Shown here one piece after another: positions 11,890 to 21,892 of a stretch of 64,000 bases of DNA. Position 1 is the stretch's first letter, and each line of letters begins with the position of its first letter. Source of the stretch: Nymphaea colorata (taxonomy: Eukaryota > Streptophyta > Magnoliopsida > Nymphaeales > Nymphaeaceae). The notes below the pieces were generated by a model, which was not told where the DNA came from, made no database searches, and saw only the letters and a list, made by a program, of their open reading frames with translations. The position numbers and the translations under genes were made by a program. Where the stretch lies: contig NC_045142.1 of the NCBI RefSeq assembly GCF_008831285.2, positions 10,657,952 to 10,721,951 of the forward strand. Direction: 5' to 3'.

Positions 11890-14330
11890 ATGATTTTATT
11901 GCTTGATTTTTCTAGTCCTACCTGTTTCCTCTAGGGTGCTCTTTGTCCTACGCAAACTCATAACTGGCTTTCTCTTGAAAACAATGATTAGTAGGCCAGT
12001 GCCTTTGTATTTTAGAACTTTCACCCTGGCACTATCGAACACCATACTAGCACAACCATGGCTTTTCTTCTTCTCTAAGGGTTCCCAGGTGACAGGACTT
12101 GCTGCTTCAGGTGGCTTTTCATTGCCACCTTGCTGTCACATCACAGATTCAAAACGTTCTTTATAGCTACATTCACCAACTGTGTCATGTATTCGTAAGC
12201 TTGGTCGTTTCTCACTGCTAGTTCTGCAATATACATGAGTGTCCAACACAGTTTCTAGTAGCAGGATAAACTATGAGACTTATGACCATCATATGAAAGA
12301 ATTTCAGGAGAAATCTTCATTAACTCCATCTTTAAATTTTTGGTCCATCTACCTAGAATGTAACTCTTTGGCAGTTCCCGAATGTTTTCTCAGTCGAGTT
12401 TTAGAGCATGGCAACACAAAATACCTTTAAATTCAAAGGACTTATAAAAACAGTTAAAATCACCTGTTTTGATGACGTAGGTCACAGACACATCATTGAT
12501 CTTAGTCGAATCTCCCCCCTTTTTATCACATGATACATGTGGCAACTTGGTTGCTATGCATGTAATTCTATATCACAGTTACTTGCTTGAATGTCCTCTT
12601 CCTTAATCCATTCAAATGCAGTTGATGTGTACACAACTATAGCTTGGTCAAGGATATTCATACCTAGACTTTGAAGTTGACATACAAATGTTTTGATGTC
12701 TTCTTCATGCACACAATGCCTAAGACCATCCAAACATTTGTCATACTGTTTCTTGAATCCAGATATTTGTAAGCTAGAGTACAGGCCCCTTTTTAGTACA
12801 GAGTGCATGCTCTCCACTCTCTATGTGCTTATCAACTTCGCAAAAAAGTATTGTCCTTCATATGCCAATGCCTACCTTTTTTTTGTCTTTATACAATTTT
12901 TGAAGCAGCGTATTTTCTTATAGGTTATATGCTTCATTTCCACATACATTCAAACATCTCACCATCTTCACACTTAAGAACACAACTTGCAAACCTTTCC
13001 TTAATGCCAGCTTTGTAATTCATTAGATGCCCTATGTTCTTTGCTACATTTAAGAATATATGCCACAAACACAAATGATGATGTGCTTTTGGCTATACGA
13101 GGGACGCTGCAGCTACTATTACAATGCCACCATTTGTCAGTACAACTTTGGGGTGCTACCCGTTTATGGCCTCGGTGAATACCTTGAACAATCACTCAAA
13201 TGTCTCAGTAATCTGATTAAATGAGTATGTACCCCCCAGAAAGACAACTTTATGAGTGATGGTTCGAACACAAACGATGATGTGCTTCTGGCTATACGGG
13301 GAACACTACAGCTACTATTGCAATGTCACTATCCATCAATATAACTTTGGGGTGCTTTCTGTTCATGGCCTCAATGAATACTGTAAACAACCACTCACAT
13401 GTCTTAGCAGTTTGATAAAAGGAGTATGTACCCCTGAAAATATAACTTCTGGAGTGATGGTTCATCTTGACAAACTGAGCAAAGGGCCACCTGTGCGTAT
13501 TAGCTGAGACGGTTGTGTAAAAATTAAGCACATCCCAGAAGTCCATAATATAACCTAAACTTTGGATATGCTCAAAAGACATTTGTAGCATAACCATCCT
13601 CATCCATCTGAATGGCATTGTGGAAACCTGTATCGGCTTAATCTTTTTTGAATGGATTCAACCAATGCCATAATTTTTTCTCATTTAATCAATTTTGTCC
13701 TCTTTGTCCTCAAGTCGTTTCTATGATCTATACATCTGAATGGAACATTATCTCGGCCACCTTCTATTTTAACAAGCATGTCATGTGCCTTCTTTGGCGG
13801 CATACCTACACCATCAGCCAGTTCACTTATTTCAGCGTGCGACTATGACAATTTCCATTGCAACCTCAACATGTGGCTCTTGCGAGAAGGTGCCAATGGA
13901 TGGTTGTGTTCAATCATCACTACACGAATACAATATTTTTGGGCACCTTCCCAACTCCAAATTGGCAGCACAACTCCTACGCTTGGTTACACATGTTATT
14001 GATCTCTTCCATTATTGTTTTGAACAAACATATAACCTTTGCACATCCCCGCCATGTGTGTTTATCTCCATCTAACCTTCCTTACATTGAATCTATGATA
14101 AAAAGAATAGCAATTGTAGAAACTGTTTGTTGGATCCTTGATACCGGACACCATTCCTACAATAGAAACATGTTCTTCGGGATCCTCTAGCTCAAACTCC
14201 ATTCATACAATAGGAAAATCCAACCCTACAACAGGACCATGTTCTTCGGTATCCTCTATCTCAAACTCCATTCTTATAGAAGCAACACATTGTTCAAGTA
14301 TTCATCTCCTCCCAAAGGCACTCAATCTTT
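11890..14330 (-). pseudogene. FAR1/FRS-type MULE transposase remnant
   Basis: Read from high to low coordinates, the remnant begins with the end of a FAR1 DNA-binding domain (EHNHPL at 13893-13913). Then come a MULE transposase core with KMNHHSRSYIF and EAMNRKHPKVILMDSD (13292-13618), a CLWHIF segment near 13050, the ESMHSVLKR motif (12785-12815) and a C-terminal tail to about 11890. The family comprises MULE-derived transposases and the light-signalling regulators FAR1/FHY3. Several stops and frame changes separate the pieces. A 199-bp stretch of the core is tandemly duplicated (13068-13266 and 13267-13466). It is clearly non-functional as a single protein. Whether it was a transposon gene or a domesticated FRS gene cannot be told, although the flanking repeats favour a transposon. 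Confidence 0.75.
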
Positions 14331-14399
14331 TGTTCCTCGCTATCCGATGATGTAGATATTTTGTACACTGTGCCATCTGCAATGCATAAAGTCGAGAGA

Positions 14400-14900
14400 A
14401 AGTAAAATAACATTTTAACATTATCTCAACAAATTATTTGTTTCACGCATAAATACCTTCCATTAAATAACATTCAACAGTATCTCATCATAAAGTCTTT
14501 CGATCAAACCTTATCTCAGACCATTTAGTTAACGCTATCCCCTTTAGAAGCGTTGTTGTCTCTTTTTCTCGTTTCCATTTCTGGCCTTTGTGGTATACTC
14601 ATTGTTATCTTATTATTCGTTACCGTTCCCTTTGTTATGTGGTCCCCTACTTTGTACATGTGTTTTTTTCCCATTTTGTCTATCAATAATGAGAATGGTG
14701 GTTACGAAATAATGAGATGCATAAATGTATCCCCTAAAGTCATTAGCTTACACATTCATTATGCCATTATTTCGTTCTCTCAAGCAAACAAACCCGTTAC
14801 AACGCAACATTGTCTACCACATGAACTGGGATGCACTTGTTATTTTGTTTGTAATATTATTCACCACATAAATTAGGATGCAATCATTATTTGTTGGATC
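14400..14900. other. Non-coding stretch with TTATCTC motifs
   Basis: No gene was recognised. Motifs of the 72-bp repeat recur here (TTATCTC near 14417, TATCTCA near 14477 and 14511, and a unit-like stretch at 14548-14615 with TTGTTGTCTC and TTGTTATCTT). Two short related blocks (CACATGAACTGGGATGCA and CACATAAATTAGGATGCA) lie at 14817-14883. Confidence 0.45.
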
Positions 14901-15129
14901 AAAATTTTCTTCCTTTTTAAACTCTGCCATCACCTTTGCCTTTAGTGCCTCAGGAAGTGCTCCTTTGATTTATTCGAATATCCTACCGTAAAAAAAAATG
15001 CCCAATAGAAGCCATTGCGTTTGTCATTTAAAGTCCACGAACAAAAAACCACAATGACATTGTTGTGGGCTCACTATCCTTTCCTTCTGTTGTCATGCCC
15101 GCCATTTCTGCTTCAAGGCCAAGCTTTCT

Positions 15130-15506
15130 TCACTGGCAACCTCTAGTCTCTTTCCTTCCTTTAGCGGGAACTTTCCTCTCTTGTTTTTCTTCATAACTGT
15201 CTTCCTTCCTTTGAATGAAATAATGCAAGCAATATGAATGTAAAGTGTGTATATGTTGCGTTCGTGCAATGCAAGGTTATTCAAGTAAATATGCACATGT
15301 ACCTTTTGTAGCACAAAAGTCATTACCAAAACATTACATATGCGTAGTATAGACTACCCTATATGGACATTCAATTAAATATGCACATGTATTTTTTATT
15401 TATTAAGTTCAATACTAGAACTTTACTTATACATAGTAAAGTCCACCATCGACAGGTCTAATTGGCTGTCCACTAGAGAGATAAATATATTGGGTTAGCA
15501 TTCAAA

Positions 15507-15507
<1 letters not shown>
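15130..15507 (-). repeat. Left arm of a large inverted repeat
   Basis: This arm is the reverse complement, with about 10% differences, of 17142-17515. It carries a small open frame on the minus strand (with FKGRKTVMKKNKRG) that is mirrored on the plus strand in the other arm. The arms are separated by about 1.63 kb. The inner edges abut TA- and CA-rich tracts. Confidence 0.8.
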
Positions 15508-15587
<80 letters not shown>

Positions 15588-15605
15588 AGAGAGAGAGAGA
15601 GAGAG
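15508..15605. repeat. (TA)n(GA)n microsatellite
   Basis: About 38 TA units with one interruption, followed by GA units. It lies at the inner edge of the left inverted-repeat arm. Confidence 0.95.
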
Positions 15606-15639
15606 CCGATAAAATGAGAATTCATAGCAAAATTTGGGG

Positions 15640-16845
15640 ACAAGAAGTCCCCTAAGTACAATAACAAACCACAAAAGCAAAATAAAAGACGAATATACAA
15701 GAAAATCGCACAGTAAAACGAAAATAGGAAGAAGTGGAGAGAGAGTGGATAGATGGCGCGGCACAGTCACCCAGCTGCAGACGGAGGACGGCGCCGTAAC
15801 CGAAAAGCAAAATGGACATCCCCCTGCACCAGACAAGCCACAACATCCGGTGAAGAGAAGGTACCCCTGAAGACCTGGTTGTTGCGCTCCTCCCAAATGC
15901 GCCACCAAGAGAATATGAGTCACAACCTCTAGACTCATCTCTAGGAAGCAGACAGGTGGGGGGAAGGAGTAAAAACGAAAAGAAGACGAAGGGAGGGTGG
16001 GTCTGGAAGGTTGCTAATAAGGGAAGGCCAAGCAGAGGTAAGAACACTCAAGAAGAAAGGGCAAGAAGTAAAAAAGTGTACCCGAGACTTAGCCGCGGCG
16101 AGACAGAGGGGACACTAGTTAGCTAAACTGATGCCAAGGAACTGTAAGTGGTCAAAAGTGTTGATGTGACCTGCAAAAGGAGGCGAGACAAAAGCAATGG
16201 CACGAGGAGAAGGACCTGGGGACCAAAGAGACCGGGGAGAGAGTGATGCAACAGAAGAATCAAAGGAGGCCAGGTAAGAAGAAGAAAAGTGAAGCCCTGG
16301 GAAGGTGAAAGAGGTCAAGATGGAGGTGCAAAAGAAGGGAGGTCAGCAAGCCAGAGGAAAAGGGAAAGGGCACAAAGCAGATCGTACCAAAAGTGGGAGG
16401 GAGAGAGGTGGGAGATGGAGCTATCCGAAACACTAGGGGAAGACAAATCAAGTTTGGAACAAAAGAATAGGGTGATAGGAGAATGCTCAGTTTCCAAACG
16501 CCACCATCAAGACACAAGAAGGACTCACATGCCCGACTACCCAAGCAGATGCAGAAAGACCACCATATCCCAACGCGCAAGACAATCCGAAGGTCGATCA
16601 CCATCCCAGATAAATTTACTTATAATCCTATCAAACCTTCTCAGAACAGCCATAGGAGGTTGAAAATCGCCAGGGCATGGAGGGGGACCGGCGAAAGACA
16701 ATGCTTGGCAAGAGTAATACGACTAGGGAGAGAGAAGCAGTTTTCCCTACCAACATTGAAAGGCGATTCACAAGCTTCTGCTCCACTCCATTCAAAAGGA
16801 GGGAGTAGGAGGCGCAAGCGTAATCTGAAGACCTAAATAGTTGTC
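15640..16845 (-). pseudogene. LINE (non-LTR retrotransposon) tail, zf-RVT region
   Basis: Minus-strand frames join into the carboxy-terminal part of a plant L1-type polyprotein. One segment has FDRIISKFIWDGD (about 16590-16630, distal RT region). Later comes a cysteine-containing CPLC..FTSCPF block typical of the zf-RVT domain, then FSWWRIWEERNN (15885-15914), matching the usual WW.IW.ERN signature. Multiple stops and frame changes are present and the main RT core and endonuclease are absent. No poly-A tail is clear, because the 3' side meets the TA/GA tract. The fragment is wholly enclosed by the inverted repeat. Confidence 0.65.
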
Positions 16846-16849
16846 AAAG

Positions 16850-17085
16850 AGAGAGAAAGAAAGATGTGTTCCTCAAAAGTTGTCAAAAGATGTGCATTTA
16901 GGACGACACATGATTGATAAAAATATGCCTTTTAAAATAGTATTTAGCAATAGAAAGTAAAAATATCCTGCCATAGAGCTAAATACTATTGTAAAAGTTT
17001 TATTGTTATCAACATGTGTCATCTAATGCACATCTTTTGACAATTTTTTAGCAACACATCTTTTCTTTCCCTCTCTCCATCTCTC
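16850..17085. mobile_element. Fold-back MITE-like hairpin
   Basis: Nearly the whole segment is an imperfect palindrome. The outer part pairs GAAAGATGTGTT (about 16858) with AACACATCTTTTCTTTC (about 17052). The next part pairs TTGTCAAAAGATGTGCAT (16879) with its complement at about 17025-17043. The centre pairs TAGTATTTAGC with GCTAAATACTA (about 16940 and 16978). It is about 235 bp long with no coding capacity. The superfamily is undetermined because no clean target duplication was found. Confidence 0.6.
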
Positions 17086-17089
17086 TACA

Positions 17090-17128
<39 letters not shown>

Positions 17129-17141
17129 ATATATACATATA

Positions 17142-17515
17142 TATGAATGCTAACTCGATATATTTTATCTGTCTAGTGGACAGCCAATTAGACCCGTCGG
17201 GGGTGACTTTACTATGTATAAGTAAAGTTCTAGTATTGAACTTAATAAATAAAAAGTGTATGTGCATATTTAATTGAATGCCCATATAGGGTAGTCCACA
17301 CTACGTATATGTAAAGTTTTAGTAATGACTTTTGTGCTACAAAAGGTACATGTGCATATTTACTTGAATAACCTTGCATTGCACGAATGCAGCATATACA
17401 TACTTTACATTCACCTTGCATGCATTATTTCATTCAAAGGAAGGAAGACAGTTAGGAAGAAAAACAAGAGAGGAAGGTTCCCACTAAAGGAAGGAAGGAG
17501 ACTGGAGGTTGCCGA
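17142..17515 (+). repeat. Right arm of the large inverted repeat
   Basis: Reverse-complement partner of 15130-15507. Shared landmarks are CTGTCTAGTGGACAGCCAAT, ATATGTAAAGTTTTAGTAATGA and a GGAAGGAAGACAGTTAGGAAG block. It lies just outside a CA/TA microsatellite at 17093-17128. Confidence 0.8.
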
Positions 17516-18289
17516 AGAACACTTCTTTCATGTATATATTCATTAAAATTGTGCTTGTTAACTAGACATACAAAGGAATTTCTCCCTCCTCCATCTCTTA
17601 TTTAATGACTTTCCAGTTCTCTGAACGTGAACAAAATGAAATTGACAAATTAAGTATATGAATTGTGCATATATAAGCGGTTGTGTAATACAACTGAGCT
17701 CTCCACCTTACTAGTTGCTGACATCAACCAACATGCTACCACAAATGCACGATTCACCATGTTCAAATCGGAGCAAGTCTTAGATTGTTCAAACTAATTA
17801 ACCCTCAAGTCAAGATGTGGACTTGTTGATACTGCTAGAAAGTGAGAGCTCCGAACTTGAAAAGGTAGGCAGCCTCATTTGAACATCCTCCCATAAATAT
17901 GTGGGTTTTCTGGCTGAATAAAGAGAATTCCATTGCATCCACCTTCCATATGAATAATTTTAACAGAGGAAGTTCCTGGTCTTTCTCGAGTATGTTGGGT
18001 TTAAGGCCATGCTCCTTCCGGTAATGGTTCATGATTTTGCTTCCTGCCATTTGGACATCTATTCTCTGATGCCTGTAAGCCAATGAATTAAAGCCAAACA
18101 AAAATTTTGCAGACAAAACTAGTGATAGGTGCCTCATCCTAGGTGAGGAATCAGTTACATGACTGAGGAAAAGAAAAGTAGGCATATCAAGGGACCTTAA
18201 ATGCATTATCAGAAGTCTATCAATGGATTTATTTTTTTGGGATATTTCCAGTGGTTTGATTCTGTATTTCTTTCTCCTTATCTGTGCAG
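17516..18289. other. Stretch upstream of the HAD-like exon
   Basis: No recognised gene. The longest frame (17835-18206, minus, 123 codons) matches no family I know and has no start context to support it. An unseen upstream exon of the HAD-like gene might be expected here or further left, but no HAD motif I (DxDxT) was found. Confidence 0.4.
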
Positions 18290-18415
18290 GCTTTGGGTTT
18301 TGAATTTGACAATGATGAATTTCATCAGTATGTTCATGGCTGACTGCCTTACGAGAATCTTAAACCAGACCCTGTTTTGAAGACCTTGTTGCTTTCAATG
18401 CCACAGTGCAAAATA
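18290..18415 (+). pseudogene. HAD-like hydrolase exon (SDT1/pyrimidine 5'-nucleotidase type)
   Basis: The exon lies between a TGCAG acceptor and a GTATGT donor and is 42 codons long in phase 0. It encodes ALGFEFDNDEFHQYVHG, a stop, then LPYENLKPDPVLKTLLLSMPQ, which matches the cap-domain segment of plant HAD-superfamily proteins related to yeast SDT1. The TGA at 18341-18343 stands where the family has arginine (a CGA to TGA change would explain it). The downstream exons at 33484-33552 and 33761-33916 belong to the same gene. The intron between them now holds retrotransposons and an assembly gap. Upstream exons and the nucleophile motif were not found. Confidence 0.7.
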
Positions 18416-19010
18416 GTATGTGGATTCCCCTTTTATGGTTGAATTAAAATACCCCTAGTTTTATTTTGTATGTGAGCAGGAAAAAAGTATAAGCTTTTCT
18501 GTAATCTTGATTATAGTTAGGTAAATTCCATTACATGCACTGTTCTGAATCTAATAAAAACCAAGAGAAGGAGTAAGAGAAAACTAATCCTAAAATTGAA
18601 GAACAAGATCCATTGCCAATAATGAAATTCTAAAGTCAGAACAACTTTGGCTTCAGACAGTTTTCGTCCTTTCAGTCACCACTTCAAGAAACTTAATGTT
18701 GTAGCTGTGGTAAGTCCAGAAATATGCTGTGTAGGGAATGGCTTTGCAAGTTTCTCTGGAATTGCTTCACTAAACATCATGGGCATTCCTTGCATCAGTA
18801 GGAATTTAAATTTTGAGAAGGATGATTTGATCTGTCAAGGCTGAAGTTGTGTAGTTATTCTTTTGAAATAAACCTTCGTATTCAGGAAGGTCTATCATCC
18901 TTATGGGGTCTTGTTAATTGCTTCTAAAGATCTCAAGAAAATGACACTAGGACCAAGTTTGTTGGATTTATTAGAGTAGGCATCGAAAAGTCCTTGCAAG
19001 AATGTGTATC

Positions 19011-19232
19011 TGTTACGATCCATATAGGGATCGTGTGGGTCAGCAGTTTATTTTCAAGTTGTCAGTATGGATCTGATTTCAGTAAGAGTAGGTCCAGTCC
19101 GGACCCGTTATCACTTGTACTTAAGCTGTAGATTTTCCCTAATTAAGCATGTTTTGGGATTGCCTTTCTCTCTCTCGTTCCTCCTCTCTTCTCCTTCCTC
19201 CTTCACGCACCCTTGTTAGTCGATGGCTAACA
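19011..19232 (+). mobile_element. 5' LTR of element 3 (short-LTR gypsy)
   Basis: The 222-bp LTR runs from TGTTACGATCC to GGCTAACA. It is followed after two bases by TGGTATTAGAGCTAGG (19235-19250), a primer-binding site of the initiator-methionine tRNA type. Its partner 3' LTR, truncated, begins at 33275 with the same TGTTACGATCCATATAGGGATC. A mirrored copy at 20333-20554 belongs to the palindrome. The short LTR and Met primer fit a chromovirus such as Reina, but that lineage call is tentative. Confidence 0.8.
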
Positions 19233-19234
19233 CA

Positions 19235-19730
19235 TGGTATTAGAGCTAGGAATGGACGCGCCGTCGCTGCCCACGTCCAATGATCAAGATGCCCTCTTTC
19301 AATAATGCCACCTTGGCAGTGGTAGAAGCGTATCACGCTTGGACTGAAGAGACGATCATCATAGTGAACAGGTGGCGGCAGACCATGGAATGACGCAAGC
19401 CGAGGCTGAGGCCCGTCTTGACACAGCCATAGCGGCAGGTTTCCCGTGATCTGCTGCAGCAAGCTCCCTCCTTGGCAGCACTCCGTTCGGCGACCCACAC
19501 TCTAGCAACCGCTCTCCAGCGCACGTGGTTCCCGCCAGCTTGTTGGCACACACGCCACCTGGCTCCCTCTGCTTACCAAACGTAGGCGAAACTAGTCAGG
19601 ATCAGCATATTCCACCGGATCAACGCCATTTCGTTGTTTCAGCCACCCGTCGCCAGTCACGGTATGCCCATCGCGCCCCTGTTTTCAGCCTCCCATCAGC
19701 ACCGGTGGTGACCTTTGGGTCATTCGGATC
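19235..19730 (+). pseudogene. Leader and start of gag of element 3
   Basis: The primer-binding site is followed by a degenerate open region on the plus strand beginning near ATGCCCTCTTTCAATAATGC (19289). It is low-similarity gag amino-terminal sequence with several stops, including one at about 19391. The sequence continues through the palindrome loop and then turns back. Its real continuation is the gag at 30113-30642, on the other side of element 1. Confidence 0.55.
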
Positions 19731-20332
19731 GGCCATGCCCTCCAGCAGCAATAGCCGACCCGACGGGCAACAGCCGACCCGACGTGTGTGCCGGCAAGGT
19801 GGCGGGAACCCTTCCTGGCGCAGCTGGTGGGCAATGGGCGATCCGAATGACCCAAAGGCGACACTGGTGCTGATCGGAGGCTGAAACAGGGGCGCGATGG
19901 GCATACCGTGACTGGCGACGGGTGGCTGAAACAACGAAATGGCGTTGATCGGTGGAATATGCTGATCCTGACTAGTTTCGCCTACGTTTGGTAAGCAGAG
20001 GGAGCCAGGTGGCGTGTGTGCCAACAAGCTGGCGGGAACCACGTGCGCTGGAGAGCGGTTGCTAAGTGTGGGTCGCCGAACGGAGTGCTGCCAAGGAGGG
20101 AGCTTGCTGCAGCAGATCACGGAAACCTGCCGCTATGGCTGTGTCAAGACGGGCCTCAGCCTCGGCTTGCGTGCATTCCATGGTCTGCCGCACCTGTTCA
20201 CTATGATGATCGTCTCTTCAGTCCAAGCGTGATACGCTTCTACCACTGCCAAGGTGGCATTATTGAAAGAGGGCATCTTGATCATTGGACGTGGGCAGCG
20301 ACGGCGCGTCCATTCCTAGCTCTAATACCATG

Positions 20333-20554
20333 TGTTAGCCATCGACTAACAAGGGTGCGTGAAGGAGGAAGGAGAAGAGAGGAGGGAACGAGAGAGAGAA
20401 AGGCAATCCAAAACATGCTTAATTAGGGAAAATCTACAGCTTAAGTACAAGTGATAACGGGTCCGGACTGGACCTACTCTTACTGAAATCAGATCCATAC
20501 TGACAACTTGAAAATAAACTGCTGACCCACACGATCCCTATATGGATCGTAACA
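20333..20554 (-). repeat. Mirrored element 3 LTR (palindrome right arm)
   Basis: An inverted 222-bp copy of the LTR at 19011-19232 with the same length and ends. If the palindrome is an assembly artefact, this copy does not exist in the genome. Confidence 0.8.
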
Positions 20555-21164
20555 GATACACATTCTTGCAAGGACTTTTCGATGCCTACTCTAATAAATC
20601 CAACCAAACTTGGTCCTAGTGTCATTTTCTTGAGATCTTTAGAAGCAATTAACAAGACCCCATAAGGATGATAGACCTTCCTGAATACGAAGGTTTATTT
20701 CAAAAGAATAACTACACAACTTCAGCCTTGACAGATCAAATCATCCTTCTCAAAATTTAAATTCCTACTGATGCAAGGAATGCCCATGATGTTTAGTGAA
20801 GCAATTCCAGAGAAACTTGCAAAGCCATTCCCTACACAGCAATATTTTCTGGACTTACCACAGCTACAACATTAAGTTTCTTGAAGTGGTGACTGAAAGG
20901 ACGAAAACTGTCTGAAGCCAAAGTTGTTCTGACTTTAGAATTTCATATTGGCAATGGATCTTGTTCTTCAATTTTAGGATTAGTTTTCTCTTACTCCTTC
21001 TCTTGGTTTTTATTAGATTCAGAACAGTGCATGTAATGGAATTTACCTAACTATAATCAAGATTACAGAAAAGCTTATACTTTTTTCCTGCTCACATACA
21101 AAATAAACTAGGGGTATTTTAATTCAACCATAAAAGGGGAATCCACATACTATTTTGCACTGTG

Positions 21165-21264
21165 NNNNNNNNNNNNNNNNNNNNNNNNNNNNNNNNNNNN
21201 NNNNNNNNNNNNNNNNNNNNNNNNNNNNNNNNNNNNNNNNNNNNNNNNNNNNNNNNNNNNNNNN
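21165..21264. other. Assembly gap of 100 N
   Basis: A run of exactly 100 N, the usual placeholder for a gap of unknown size. Element 1 is already in its pol region at 21265, so its 5' LTR, gag and protease are missing and presumably lie in the gap. The true gap would then be several kilobases. Confidence 0.99.
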
Positions 21265-21480
21265 GTACACCAATGATTCCGGTACCAACATATACATTGA
21301 GGTACCAGTATTCGAGTCTGCAAGAGAAAGAATATCTCAAAGTCTTAGCAGATTGGCCATTCAGAAACCAAAGAAACAGGTATGGGTGAAAAAGGGTACC
21401 AAACTTGAAACAAGTTACAAAAGTCATCCGTTGTTCAAGAAATCTGCAGAATGAGAAAGGATTGGATTTACTCATACGCC

Positions 21481-21585
21481 ATGGGCTACCAGCCATTTAC
21501 TGGCCTTGGCAAACATGAAAATGGAATCTTGGAACCAGTTACCTTGACAGGACAAAAGGCCCCAAGCCTTGGGGTGCCAAAGCTA
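21481..21585 (+). pseudogene. G-patch-like motif upstream of RT (element 1)
   Basis: The frame reads MGYQPFTGLGKHENGILEP, fitting the G-patch consensus of an aromatic/glycine start, GLG and a following GxxxP. It lies 0.4 kb upstream of the pol amino-terminal segment. G-patches are glycine-rich modules that bind RNA or partner proteins, and one occurs next to the protease of betaretroviruses. The upstream frame (21265-21454) is in a different phase, so a frameshift lies near 21455. The same motif occurs at the same place in element 2. Confidence 0.6.
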
Positions 21586-21892
21586 TGAAAAAGTGGATGT
21601 TGAGGAAGAATTCAAGCCAGTACCTTTCGTCAAGAGCAATACCATAGGCGGATGTTCACCATCAATTTGAATCAACAAATCCGCCATCATTTTATCATTT
21701 TGTCGTCATTGTACTCAAATAGACCAAGTGTCTTCATTTTGTAATACCTTCAAAATACAATGACAATTGCAAATTACTTCCATATACAATGTCTCAAATT
21801 TCATCTAACTTCTTTACAATCTTTAGGATGGCATTTGAGGATCAAACATCAAAAGCTTTTAAGGAGATAAATCCAGAACTCACTGAGGCCGA

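Larger units (their letters stand above)
8757..12212 (+). repeat. Segmental duplication block B1 (part seen twice)
   Basis: This stretch is colinear with 60572-64000. The match runs to the last base of the window, so the true extent is longer. It carries the 75-bp array, unique spacer and 215-bp higher-order repeat, plus the 3' end of the FAR1-like gene. It follows block A in the same order and orientation in both copies, apart from element 2. Confidence 0.9.
18402..21164. repeat. Near-perfect palindrome, arms about 1.33 kb, loop about 108 bp
   Basis: 18402-19730 is repeated inverted at 19839-21164. Differences are mostly one-base indels and isolated substitutions. The arms contain the end of the HAD-like exon, its intron, and the 5' LTR and start of element 3. 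The right arm stops exactly at the run of 100 N. Such a structure at a contig end is typical of a fold-back long read incorporated by an assembler. A real inverted duplication cannot be excluded. Confidence 0.9.

Noticed and set aside
17835-18206. Minus-strand frame of 123 codons as a gene
   Set aside because: No recognisable domain, no support from duplication, and it lies where intron or upstream DNA of a plus-strand gene is expected.
19525-20426. Mirrored frames on both strands that suggest two convergent genes
   Set aside because: They are the two arms of the palindrome, both derived from the leader and gag start of element 3.
21155-21496. Frames running through the N run
   Set aside because: They span 100 unknown bases. 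Only the part after 21265 is real sequence.
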